Part shown: positions 42,961-53,327 of the stretch, piece by piece
How the letters are laid out: the number at the start of each line of letters is the position of its first letter
Numbering within the stretch: the stretch's first letter is position 1
Assembly (NCBI GenBank): GCA_917880885.1
Contig: OU862918.1
Location: 30,217,988 to 30,281,987, forward strand
Direction: 5' to 3'
Length of the DNA: 64,000 bases
DNA from: Limnephilus marmoratus
Taxonomy: Eukaryota; Arthropoda; Insecta; Trichoptera; Limnephilidae
The notes under the pieces: generated by a model
Told to the model about the DNA's origin: nothing
Databases searched by the model: none
The model's input: the letters and a program-made list of their open reading frames with translations, nothing else
Translations under genes and position numbers: made by a program

Positions 42961-43534
42961 AATTAAAACAACAATGGTTCTTGTTGTGAAGAGGTGTTAG
43001 AAAAATAATAACTTTAAATAAGAGTTAACACCACTTCATAACAAGCCCACACCAACCTTGAATAACTTTTATCAATGTCTTGGACGTGAATATTTCAACC
43101 TAGTGGAGATTTGCCTCCGTAATATTTCATTCAATCTCTGGGCTTCTGTGCTTTTGTTGGAATAAGACCTTTCACAATATTCAAGACTTTTAGCGCGCGC
43201 GCTACGAAGAACTGTTTTGTTTGTAAAAGTGTAATTTATAACCTGAAAGGAAGTACTTCACTAAAAATAACGCAGGGGACGACGATGATTGTAAATGTAT
43301 TTAATGAAGCAAGAAAGCAAGACATTTTTTTTGTAATAACTTTCTTCGGCTCATATTATGTATATTTAATTAATTGTTTTTTTTTTCAAATATTTTTTAC
43401 AATTACCTAGAAACTTGTGGATTACGTGGGTAGTATAACATCACTTTAAATTCTCCACATTTTGGAATAAAATAAGTTTTTATTGTTGTAAATTCGATTT
43501 TTATTTGAAATATCTGTAGTTAATAGTAATAATA
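42961..43534. other. AT-rich stretch, nothing recognised
   Basis: No open frame or repeat of note. A short GCGCGCGC run lies at about 43193. Confidence 0.35.
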
Positions 43535-43930
43535 ACTTTAAATGCTATTCCCATCAACGTAATTCATCACTGTAGAAGAAGATAATACTAATAAATCTTA
43601 ACGAAAATCTGAAAAAGAATAAGACACAGGAAAATATAAAGGTAACGGTCGTAACTTGGACTCGAACCCAGGATTTATTATCTTACCGGGACAAACTTCT
43701 TAACCAATTCGGCCATTTAGATCTCTTATTTTTAAGTATTTTTTGTTGATCTCATATTTCAAATTCGGAATTAATAATATTATTAAATTAATTCTCAATT
43801 TCAAATATGAGATCGACAAAAATAACCAAAAAATAAGAGGGCCAAATGCCCAAATGCGTTTACCCCTTTGCGATGCGACAATTACCTTTTTTTCTGTGTC
43901 ATATTTCCTATTCCATCATAATTCATTTTT
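43535..43930. mobile_element. SINE A, head-to-head palindromic copy
   Basis: The left (minus) arm has the body (ATTCCCATCAACGTAATTCA, AAGATAATACTAATAAATCT) and a complete tRNA-like block at about 43645-43725, with reversed B box TTGGACTCGAACCCAGG and A-box side CCAATTCGGCCATT. The heads meet at an AT-rich centre near 43775-43790, flanked by inverted TTGATCTCATATTTCAAATT and its complement. The plus arm keeps GGGCCAAATGC and then jumps to ATTACCTTTTTTTCTGTGTC, so the B-box half of the tRNA block is deleted. This is the same arrangement as at 5.5-5.95 kb. Confidence 0.7.
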
Positions 43931-44616
43931 ATTGTTATATTATCTTATAAAAAAAACTACCCATCCTCCCCACGAACTTAAAAAATTTTCAAAAAATGTA
44001 TAGCTGAAAATTTAAAAAAAATCAAAGCTGATGATGGAAATGTATTTGTGAACTATTAAAAATCCAAATAAGCTTTGCCAATTTCATGCTTCCTCTATTG
44101 GAAAACATCATCTAAACTATTAGTTCGATTTTTGCGGAAGAACGATACGTTCCCTGCCTTTCGACGCCGAGACCTCGGCTTCAAAGCGAACTTCAATGAA
44201 ACAATTAAACCAATTACAGCAGAATGTGTTCTCAATATAAGGATATTCTTGAATTTGGTTTGTAAGAATTAAATGAGTTTCTGTTAGCCATTTATTACCT
44301 ATTCATATTTCCTCGAAAATAAATTATATTTTATCAGAAGACTCGTGGCAAAAATGCACAACCTCCGACAAGTTTGACAATTCTATGGCGATAAAATCTT
44401 TTGTCACCATAGGTTACGAATTCAAAACCCATTAAAAACTCCTTTGTTATTAAATTTTTATCACCTCTCATTTACTCCACAAAATTTTAACATGCAACTG
44501 ATAATGCGATTTTTTTTTGTATAACTTTTTCAACCGTTGTTTCAGCCAAATGCATTCATGAATTGATATTGCTCTTTGTAATAATTAATTAAACGTTATA
44601 AGTTGAAAATAGTACA

Positions 44617-45070
44617 ATTTGAGAGGCGTTTTTGGATACCGCCGCCCAGATAATCATTTTTTGGATAACCAACACCTTTGCACGCCAAGGTCACCCCAAG
44701 AGGTTCGCTACTATAGGTGACTTAGCAGGGATCCCCGGGTTCAACGGTGAGGTGTATTCAGGCCTTAGCGGTAGATGCACCCACTCACCAGCTGTATGGC
44801 AGACCGGTTTAGGGATACTTTTCCAAATGGTCTCTCTCGACCCATCGTCTTTAACCGCGGTCGGAGGGATGGATTTATACGTCCGTCAGTCCTAGACACA
44901 GTGGCTCCTAGAATAGTACCCACCCCTCACATATTTTCCTTTCCAGAACATTATCTCCTTCTTCTTATTAAAATGACCCGTTACACAACAAATTCAAAGA
45001 TGATATAGGCCCTAGATAGAAACCATTTTACTCAGGGCCTCATATGTGATGGTAATGTAAAAAAAAATAT
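44617..45070 (+). mobile_element. SINE C, longest uninterrupted copy
   Basis: It runs from GAGAGGCGTTTTTGGATACC to GATGGTAATGTAAAAAAAAA, about 450 bp. The middle contains GGGATCCCCGGGTTCAACGG, ACCAGCTGTATGGCAGACCG and GGAGGGATGGATTTATACGT, blocks also found reversed at 60.9-61.1 kb. The 3' tail ACTCAGGGCCTCATATGTGA is shared with all copies. Open frames inside are incidental. Confidence 0.75.
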
Positions 45071-45180
45071 GACAGTGGTATTGGAAAAGTATTGCAAAAG
45101 CATTAATTAGTTTAACAATCACCAGTCAATCCATGCTCTGCGTGCCCTCATCGACTGTCGATTTATCGACACCAGGGGTT

Positions 45181-45412
45181 CTAGCATAGTCGATCGATAT
45201 AGGTTTTATCTAAAATGTCGGTAACTTGTCATCGCTCCAGAGCACGACTGCAGACCGCTAACGAACAAACAACAGCTCATGTCAAATAAATTAGGAACCC
45301 CTAGTCGTTGTGAATTGTTGTTTGTTCGTTAGCGGCCTGCAGTCGTGCTCGGGAGCGATGACAAGTTACCGACATTTTCGATAAAACCTATATCGACTGA
45401 CTATGCTAGGGG
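45181..45412. mobile_element. Foldback MITE
   Basis: The arms 45181-45274 and 45317-45412 are about 90% identical reverse complements: CTAGCATAGTCGATCGATAT at one end, ATCGACTGACTATGCTAG at the other, and AACGAACAAACAACA at the inner edge. The loop of about 42 bp is non-coding. No target duplication is obvious. Confidence 0.8.
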
Positions 45413-45599
45413 GCCAGGTCTCTTGAACCTACATACTCGTACGCCCCGTGAATCAGATTTGGCCTACTTTTTTAATCCCGTTCACGAGTGCTCTGAAAAA
45501 AATCACTACAAATTTTAATATGCCGTGTGGTTACATCAGGTATTGGCATTTTTAATTTAGATGTATGAAGTTCAAAATGAATTAATTATAATATAAAGT

Positions 45600-45655
45600 T
45601 CATTCAGTCGCATCTAGGGATTGAACCCAGGACCTCTTTCTTGCCGGGAAAGTGC
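45600..45655 (-). mobile_element. SINE A tRNA-like scrap
   Basis: Reversed B-box block GTCGCATCTAGGGATTGAAC, CCAGGACCTCTTTCTTGCCG. No body is attached. Confidence 0.4.
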
Positions 45656-45855
45656 TCATATCAACTTATTTACTTTTTAACAATGATACTTGGAAAGACA
45701 GCTACCAATATTGTTTTAATTTTCTTAATGCATATTATGCGTGATTGCAAGATACTATCCGAACCCAAAGCAATCTGGATAGTGTCGTGCATAAATAAAA
45801 TAAAAAGTATTTTTGAATGTAGCTATAACTTTGTGGTTATCCATTATAGAAAAAT

Positions 45856-46300
45856 GAAACAATTCCACTTTGTGTAAACCACTTATATAATGCATAAACC
45901 CTACCGGTTTCAGAACAAACGTTCCTTCTTCAGGGAAAGCTTATAGTAATTTGACCGTTTCGAACAATGTTTTATTATGGTAGGGGTGGAGCCGTTGCTA
46001 GTTAATAATGTAGATTGGGTGGGTAGGTATTAGTGTAGAGTGGGTGGGTAGGGGAACAAATCCATGATTGGGCTATAAGACAATATTTTTTGTTTGTTGA
46101 TAATAGATTCATTATTTTTAAGTGATTTTTTAATTTCCAAGGCTTCTACGTTATCTAAACGTTTTCCTTTATGATTAATATGAAGAATATTTATTAAACT
46201 GTCAATTTAGTATAAGCTTTCCCTGAAGAAGGGACGTTTGTTCTGAAACCGGTAGGAATTACGCATTATATAAGTGGTTTATGCAAAGTTGAATTGTTTA
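45856..46300. mobile_element. Inverted-repeat element with 90-bp arms
   Basis: 45856-45948 is the reverse complement (about 90%) of 46210-46300. Both arms contain CCACTTATATAATGC, CCGGTTTCAGAACAAACG and CTTCAGGGAAAGCTTATA in one orientation. The 260-bp centre has a GGGTGGGTAGG repeat (46018-46052) and no coding potential. In sense, the inner arm reads CCCTGAAGAAGG ... TTCTGAAACCGG, reminiscent of the CTGAAGA...GAAA core of minimal hammerhead ribozymes described in Penelope-like elements. I cannot fold a full ribozyme with confidence. Confidence 0.7.
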
Positions 46301-46561
46301 ATTTTTCTAAAATATAAAGTACTTGGAATTTACTAAAAATCTGTTCGGCTTTTACAATTACAACCGAATTATTTTTTCGAGAAACTAGGAACTCGCTGAC
46401 TTATAAAAATATCGAGTAAGTACCTAAAGGTTTGTTCGGACTAGGCTGGTACTTTAGTCAAGTGTCGAGTAACTCGCCAGTTGTTGACTGATCAAAAAAG
46501 CGTTCACCTTACGGTCGAGTAGAGTGCATTAGTGAGTGGCATATTTATAGATGACCGGGCT

Positions 46562-46947
46562 GCGTATTTCCAAAACCTATACCGGTTCAGACGCTTTACA
46601 TTTTCAATATCAAAATTTAAGTATTTAGAAATAAAATTATTAATTTCAAATATACACATTGGAAAGATTATTTTATCTAGATTTTAGAACAATTTTTGTT
46701 TTTGCAAAGTGATAAAAAAATTATCAATATAGAGGTATATTTACAATACATGGGAATAATATTAAAATTTAAATATTTAGAAATAAAATTATTAATTTCT
46801 AATATACACATCAGAAAGATTATTTTATGCAGATTTTAGAACAATTTTTGTTTTTGCAATGTGATAAAAAATAACCAATATAGAGTAATATTAAAATTGT
46901 AAATTGTCGCTACCGCGACTGAATTGGTATAGGTTTTGGAAATACGC
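46562..46947. mobile_element. TIR element with an internal tandem duplication
   Basis: Terminal inverted repeats of 29 bp lie at 46562-46590 and 46919-46947 (27 of 29 match; start GCGTATTTCCAAAACCTATA). Inside, a 152-bp block beginning AAAATTTAA at 46612 is repeated from 46764 with few changes (TATTTAGAAATAAAATTATT, TTTAGAACAATTTTTGTTTT). Non-coding, so a non-autonomous DNA transposon. Confidence 0.75.
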
Positions 46948-47661
46948 GATCGGGCTGCAACGCAATAAAGTTAGTAAATAGGCTAATTAAGTTGATTGTA
47001 ATAGATATTTTAGAATAGGTGGAAAAAAATTAAGTAGTGAGATGAAAGTAAAGAAACTATGGATACGAAAATGCATTAATAGCAGAAAAAATAAAATGTT
47101 TTTAGAGTCGCATCTTCGCTCCAACGAGACGAAATTTCTTTGGCTACTAATGAACTCTACTAACAGGTTCGGACTTGTTTAATGGTTGGCCAATGCCACC
47201 ACCTGCCAATAAGCATGGTAGGGGGTGCTACTCGTCCGAAAAAATATAACAAAATGGATTCACTATACAAAACCACTAACTAAACTACTCTACCAAATTT
47301 TGGTTTTCGGGCACGTTTATTTACTAAATTACTCGTTACTCGACTGAACTACCAGGATACACTGAATATACCTACCTTAACTGAGTTATTAAGTTATCTA
47401 CAAATATTATCATGAAATGTTTTTAGAATTAATTTTGAGAATCTTTCATGCAATCTTTGAAATTTTTTTATTTAAATTTTACAAGATTAACCGTTGTTCT
47501 GGTCGGTTAGTCTAGAGGACGCAATAATCACAATACCCGGAATCAGATACTAATATTTATATAATATAATATAATACAGATAATTATATAATATAATACA
47601 GATAATTCCATATTTTTTTCTTCTAAGACTCGAAGTTACTATGATTTATTGAAATATTAGG
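46948..47661. other. Unrecognised stretch before a Helitron-like 3' end
   Basis: Mixed composition, with a short ATAAT(A)TAATACAGATAATT tandem at 47565-47610. It may contain the body of the non-autonomous Helitron ending at 47687, but its 5' end is not identified. Confidence 0.3.
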
Positions 47662-47687
47662 TGCCACGTGTGGCCGGGTCTGCTAGT
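47662..47687 (+). mobile_element. Helitron-like 3' terminus
   Basis: A perfect hairpin GCCAC-GT-GTGGC (47662-47673), nine unpaired bases, then CTAG followed by T (47683-47687). This is the known Helitron 3' signature, in which a short hairpin lies about 10 bases before CTRR. The neighbouring GGCCGGGTCTG resembles GCCGGGTACCAG at the 59.45 kb terminus. Confidence 0.55.
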
Positions 47688-48365
47688 ATATTAAATTGAC
47701 ATATATCATTGTGGCTTGCTCAGAAGAAGCTCTTAATTTATTTTTATATTCTGTCCGTAACTTACATAAAATGGTAGGAAACTCCTGATAAACACAGGTA
47801 CGGTAATCAATACTTACTCACTTTCCACAGTATATTTTATAATTGTTTCACATAAATGCACAATTTAATTACAGTGTGATGTGTAATTTAAAACAACCAG
47901 TGGAGTCACCTGCACGGTGGGTGATTTGGTATATTTATGCCTGCACGCGTCACTTCACAAAATGCATTCGAAAGCACTTAAACGTCGAATTTGCATTTTG
48001 TTGTCATTTAGGTTATTGCTACACTAAAATATTCCAGTACCGGCCCCATATTGCTTTGTTGGATATACTAAATTACGGTTGTCCAGTATGGTACGTGCTT
48101 CTATAGTCATTGGAAACTGTCTCCCAGGGGGCCAAAACAACAAAGAGAATGCAACCGCCTGAATTGATGGCCCCTGGGCCAAAGAACCACATTCATAACG
48201 CCAGTCGTAATTATTTGAACAATTGAACATGGTAATTTTCAAAGGATATTTGGAATTTCTGATAAGAATAAGGTTTTTAACTCTAACCCCTGATAGGTTA
48301 TAAAAAAAGTTGGTGTCTCTCAGGGAATGGCGGTAATTAGAAAAAAGTTCCCATGCACATGGCTG
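47688..48365. other. Stretch without recognised features
   Basis: Open frames of 70-90 codons show no domain. No repeat found. Confidence 0.35.
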
Positions 48366-48745
48366 TGCGTGGTTCGGCTAGTCAGGGAAAGGGTTCTCGA
48401 GCTTGAGGTCTCCAATGTATGGATCTTTTGCCAAGGTCAGTGTGAAGGAGACTTAAGTCATGATGAATGATTACAAGTTGGATTCGGAAAGTGCGCGGTT
48501 CGGCTGGCCAGAGAAAGGGGTCTCGAGCTTTAGGCCTCCAAGATATGGATCTTTTGCCTAGGTCAGTGTGAAGGAGACTTATTCATGAGGAATGATTACA
48601 CGTTGGATTCGGAAAGTGCGCGGTTCGACTAGCCAGAGAATGGGGTCTCGAGCTTGAGGTCTCCAAGGTATGGATCTTTTGCCTAGGTCAGTGTGAAAGA
48701 TGATTAGTCATGAGGAATGATTACACGTTGGATTCGGAACGATAC
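48366..48745. repeat. Tandem repeat, three units of 125-126 bp
   Basis: Units start at 48367, 48493 and 48618 with GCGYGGTTCGRCTRGYCAG and contain GGGTCTCGAGCTTGAGGTCT, ATGGATCTTTTGCC and GATTACACGTTGGATTCGGA. Identity is about 90%. A decayed fourth beginning (CACGGTTCGGCTACG) lies near 48795. Non-coding. Confidence 0.85.
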
Positions 48746-49369
48746 AGTGTATTACAATAGGTACGAACATGTAAACCCCACGTTGTCAAATCACGGTTCG
48801 GCTACGCATAGCCCAGGGACTCTAATGTCGGGAGGGGCTGTCGCCTCCATAGTTCAGCATGGGTACTTTTTTCAATTTAGCAAACACGCACACTAACAAG
48901 CAAACCCGCTATAACCTGTTTAGGTAACTTTGTACCTCAAAGGATCACAAGGCTTTTTGATTATGGGCCCGGAGACCGTGACGGTCAACAAGGAGCTGCA
49001 TAAGGTGTTGTATAAGGTTACAATTGTTACAATGTGATATTAAGATATTTATAAAATATTTTGACTGCCCAACTAGGACGATTCCCGTTTTAAATAAGAT
49101 TGATCGTCAATGAGAGACTCTTTCAAGAATAGGATTTTCATTTTGAATCTCTACTCACTAACGCAAAATGTATCTACATGAGAAGACATTTTGTTCAGGA
49201 GCAATACAGCTCTTTCTCACCTGGAAAACCATTGGCAGGTTGGTCCTACAGGCATGCAAATAGAATAATTTGTGATAACGCTGTCTAAGATAGTCATCAA
49301 GCATGTAGAGATCTACTTATAGAACGCACTCCTTTTGAATTGCTGTGAGATATATATGATTTAAGCCAT
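48746..49369. other. Stretch without recognised features
   Basis: It contains TTTGACTGCCCAACTAGGA at about 49063, a word shared with the possible LINE 3' UTR at 17.7 kb. Nothing else is identified. Confidence 0.35.
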
Positions 49370-49528
49370 AGCCAGGTACTTCCCCATCTTCCTCTTTATT
49401 ATCTCCTTCTTTCCCTGTTATCTTTAGTCTCGAAATAATTCTATCGGGGATGCCATAGTTTTATTGGCTCCAGACGTTTGAGAGTAGTGCAACAAAAAGG
49501 ATTGTACGGTACTCACATTAAATATTTT
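49370..49528 (+). mobile_element. SINE B fragment, 3' part
   Basis: GCCAGGTACTTCCCCATC, GGGGATGCCATAGTT and TGGCTCCAGACG match SINE B. It ends TACTCACATTAAA. More diverged than the 15.2 kb copy. Confidence 0.7.
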
Positions 49529-49639
49529 TTGTAAGCCACTACCGATTTTGTGGGCACGGAGTGACGTATGGATTCACTTCCTGTTTTTTTCAATCAAGTC
49601 CATGTTTTAACTGTTGCATAAGATACAAATTATTAAAAG

Positions 49640-50075
49640 ATATAAGAGTTATTGAATTTTAATTTTTATTAGAATAACTCTCATTTATATTAACTTTAAG
49701 ATTGGTCAATAGTTGTAGCATATAAATAAAATCGGAAATGTTAATCCTAGACACTATCCAGATTACAAACCAGTTCTTTGGACATTGTGATCATTTAAAA
49801 AGGTAACGGCCAAAAATATGGGAAAAAATTGTCGAAGATAATATTGTTGATTCTGATTGTAAAAATGAGATTGACAAAAATGACTTTTAAAAAAAGATGT
49901 CTCAATGGCCGAGTTGGTTGGAACCCTTATCCCGGTAAGACGAGAGATCCTGGGTTCGAGTCCCAATTGCGACCGTTACCTTTTTTATTTTTCTGTGTCG
50001 TGTGCTTTTTCATATTTTCGTTTCGATTTATTAGTATTATTTTCTTCTTCAATGATATTTTATTAAATTTCATTT
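49640..50075 (+). mobile_element. SINE A copy with the best preserved tRNA-like block
   Basis: The tRNA-like block at 49897-49973 reads TCTCAATGGCCGAGTTGG (A box) ... CCTGGGTTCGAGTCCCAATT (B box, 49952-49962), like a Ser/Leu-type tRNA. The body follows: CCGTTACCTTTTTTATTTTT, CATATTTTCGTTTCGATT, TTCTTCTTCAATGATAT. About 250 bp upstream also match sequence next to the 5.5 kb copy (ATATAAATAAAATCGG, GATTACAAACCA at 49725-49775 versus 5998-6052), so the repeated unit is longer than a simple SINE. Confidence 0.7.
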
Positions 50076-52017
50076 CCTTTATTTGAGAATTATAGAATTA
50101 TATGTGGAACTTGATGAAAACGCAGAGTCTAAATCAAAACAAATTTTAAAGTGCTAATATCACCAATAACCGAAACATATTTTATACAATATCACCAAAG
50201 GCGACCTTCACAAAGGTAGAAAAAAACTTAAAACATTTTTTTGTATGAAACACCTCCCTTAGCCGAGCCTCTTCCAAGATAGTAGAAATTAAATTGAATT
50301 TTAATATCCTAAGATGTAAAAAAAAATCTGAAGAATTAAAAATAAAATAAAATAAAAGCTTGAAAGTTTGCTATTATATTGTAGAAGTTCTGAGCATCTA
50401 TTCCTGTCGGCAATAGATAATTCCTTTTAGTGGACTATCCATTTACGGATTTTGTTTTTAAGATTTAAATTATTTATAAAGTCCTCGTATTTTTCACAAT
50501 TCCTTTTAGGTATGTAATTACCAAACCAAAAAATCTTCGAAGAAATATGATAATGAATTTGCATAAATTCATAAATGTGGATTTCGCGACCTGTGAAAAT
50601 GGTAGCTTTTTTAGTAAAATTCACAGACAGTACAGTACAGAAAAAAAATCTCAACTCTATTATTTTAATAACCAAATTACTTGTGTACAGATGTACACTG
50701 AATAGAAGACGCGAACAGTAGTAGTTGTTTGTTTGTAGTAGTTTGCTTTTAACGTAAGCATTTTTTTCTTTTATGTATCTCCTTTTGAGTCTAGCGGGAA
50801 ATTATTATCAAAGTCTGAATGGGTACTAAATAAAACGTTTAAACGCCATTCTTTTGCGGAAGGCAAATTTTAAGACAAGTGCATGAAATGAAACATAAAA
50901 GATTTTTGCAGTTTTATCGCGTAAAAATGGGGAGTTGGCAAAACTTTCGTCTTGAAAAGAAGTTTTTAAGTATCTGAATAAGAGACTGGAAACTTCCAGC
51001 AACCTAATTTCTGGAAATACATTATATGTAGTTTTCTCCTGATATTCGTACCTACAGTATAATTTTATAAAATCATTTCCTGGACAAATGGACTTATGCA
51101 GAGTTTCAAAAATCATAAAACTCCTAGTACACTGGTTACTCAGCACCTTGGATACTCAGTACACTATACGGATTTTGTAATTTCTATAATAATGTTGATA
51201 AAAATGAATAGTTTACATTTACAATTAACGTTATGGAAAAGGAGCTTAACCCTCCGTCAGGCGCAACTAATCTGTGAGATGAAGTGGTCTATTATTTTTG
51301 TGCCAAAGTGTAAATATCACCGATCTTTTCCTCTTTCCCAACCGCTCACATTAAAAAAAAATTAGGGAAAAATCTATTTTGATCTGTTTTCTATGATATA
51401 ATTTCACAAATGAATTGCGCCCGGTCGTGTTGGGATTTGCATTGCGCATAACGGAGGGTCAAAAAGAGCTAAAAAATATCGTTCTCCTCTCGTTCACTAC
51501 GGTACAACTTGGCAAGTTAACATCGCAGTCAACCACGTGTAGGTACGTTAACGAATTTTTTCCTAAATTTTTGACAAAACAACTTGCTATTACATTCGAT
51601 AAAAACGTACTTTTACATTTAACTTACCAAATACAGCATATTTTACAGCTTTGGAAATTAAATATGGGTAATTTCCAAAAGATTTTTAAGGCATTTTTGA
51701 TGATCTCCTCATAATAAAAATAATCGTTTTATCAAATAAAAACATTTTGGAAGCGCTCCACAGAAAGCAACTGAACTTAAATCCGCCTATTTCAGATCCA
51801 ATGTTTTACGTCTACTGATATGAAAAAGGTGTTCTCCAACTAATCCCGCTAACTTAAAATAATACCATTTTAAATTAAAAATCAACTTTACGAGACACAA
51901 ATTTTAAAGAGAAAAAATGAGCCAAACTATCAAGGGTTTTGAAAGTAGTTACCAATTTTACAGGGTAAATCAAATGTAAGCACTGTTTTAATCTACTGTT
52001 TAATGTAGTTACCATAT
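50076..52017. other. AT-rich stretch, nothing recognised
   Basis: Several open frames of 80-106 codons on both strands have background composition and no domain. The last 100 bp may belong to the Penelope-like relic that follows. Confidence 0.35.
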
Positions 52018-52315
52018 GTTCACAATGTTGCTGACAGAATTGCCGGAATTCTAAGGAAAGAAAGCATCAAGACTGTCTTCGGAACAACAATAAAAATCCA
52101 AGACCTTCCGAGACTTACGAAAACTAAGTTTCCTCTTGAGACGGATAGCGTTGATAAACTCAACTGTTATAGATGTGACAAGGCTTATGTAAGCTAGACG
52201 GAACGGTCCATCTCCAAAAGGATCTCGGAAAGCTTTCGAGCCTGCAAACTTAACCATCCTGACAAATCGGCAATTGCCAAGCATTTAATTGAAACCGGAA
52301 AATTAGTTCGTACTT
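52018..52315 (+). pseudogene. Penelope-like element, GIY-YIG endonuclease relic
   Basis: One frame reads HNVADRIAGILRKESIKTVF, then LNCYRCDKAYVS, a TAG stop at 52195-52197, then TERSISKRISESFRACKLN and SAIAKHLIETG. The pattern Y.C..C...YVG.T.R....RI.EH ... SAIA.H..ETG is the linker and GIY-YIG endonuclease end of Penelope-like retroelements. The stop falls where the conserved G-Q/x of the G-x-T motif should be. The reverse transcriptase upstream is not found. Non-functional. Confidence 0.75.
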
Positions 52316-53282
52316 TGGATTGGTTCCTGAAATTCTGGGAAGTGGTAACAGTGGTGCCGTTAGTGTTGCTGCTGCGTTGCTGATGTGTGAAGATGGTCAG
52401 GAAGCTGCGGCGGTGAAGATCACAGGTCTTCAGGGAGCCGGCGTGTTGCTCTACACCGAGGCAGTGTAGAAGTGACCTTGGTCCAGGCGGTCGATCACCG
52501 TCGTGTTAACGGGATATGGCAGCTGTGTGTCCCTTGAGTCGACGCACACACGTGACGCAGGAAGGAACCTTGAGAGGCGATGAGGATGATCTCTGGCATC
52601 GGAACGCGGTGGGTTTCGAATGCCAGAGAACGGGTTGCACCTATATAAACAGCAAGCGCGAACGGGCTTGGTAGTTGATAGGTCGGGTGACATCTCATGT
52701 CGAGGCACGAACGGGCCGGACAGCGGATGGTAGTTGGAGAAGGAATCCTCGAAGGTGTTGGAAATGTTCCTGGAGTCACACTGGACAAACGTGAATCACT
52801 TGCTGCTGACTGCGCGGGCGATGTGCCCCGCGCAGGCACATACTTGGTCGCGTCACTGCACAGTTGTAAATCACTGCTCGGTGTGTGTTACTCACTCGAC
52901 CGATGAATGGAGACATGGGACTGACTGGAGCGGGCGAGCGAATCTGCTGCTTATATGTATACTCGCGCGATCGGCAGAGTAGCTTGCTATCGTGCCAGGT
53001 GCCCTTGCGTAAATTCACGCAAAGCTGAGAAATCGCTCGAACCTTCTGCGGCCGTAGTATTGAGCGGCCGTAACTTCGAGGCCTTTCACGTAAGTGGCGG
53101 AATTATTAACCGATGTAGGTAGATATACCGGCAGCACATTGCGCTGTATGCATTATTCTCGTGTGTTCATTCAGCGCCAGTGGCGGCGCAATAAATTCGG
53201 CAAAAGTGGCCGCCACATAATAAATGAACCCTGCAATTATCATACTCCAGATACCCTGCATTCGTCTCATTCTCTAGAAGTT
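52316..53282. other. GC-rich block of unknown nature
   Basis: It starts right after the Penelope-like relic and is GC-rich. TATATAAACAGCAAGCGC (about 52642) and, on the minus strand, a similar TATA-like element (near 52955) look promoter-like. The overlapping open frames in several phases (52451-53018) are typical of GC-rich non-coding sequence. It could be part of an LTR or the Penelope element's own repeat. No boundaries are certain. Confidence 0.3.
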
Positions 53283-53327
53283 TAGTTTTCTGAAGGTTTC
53301 ACTTCTACTGCGTGCGAACTGCACACA
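53283..53327 (+). mobile_element. Family D repeat, 3' end only
   Basis: TTTTCTGAAGGTTTCACTTC followed by TACTGCGTGCGAACTGCACA matches the 3' end of the family D units at 29.1, 29.4 and 60.7 kb. Confidence 0.65.

Noticed and set aside
44632..44895. Open frames in SINE C copies (also 2241-2486 and 60772-61047) as genes
   Set aside because: They lie wholly within a dispersed retroposon, are not conserved between copies and end arbitrarily.
49897..49973. Functional tRNA gene (also 5668-5752, 13735-14040, 15249-15320, 39041-39126)
   Set aside because: A and B boxes are present but the acceptor and other stems do not pair well, and the blocks are joined to repeated bodies or A tails, so they are SINE heads.
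52451..53018. Overlapping 80-114-codon frames in several phases
   Set aside because: Expected in GC-rich non-coding sequence; no domain, and the frames overlap on both strands.
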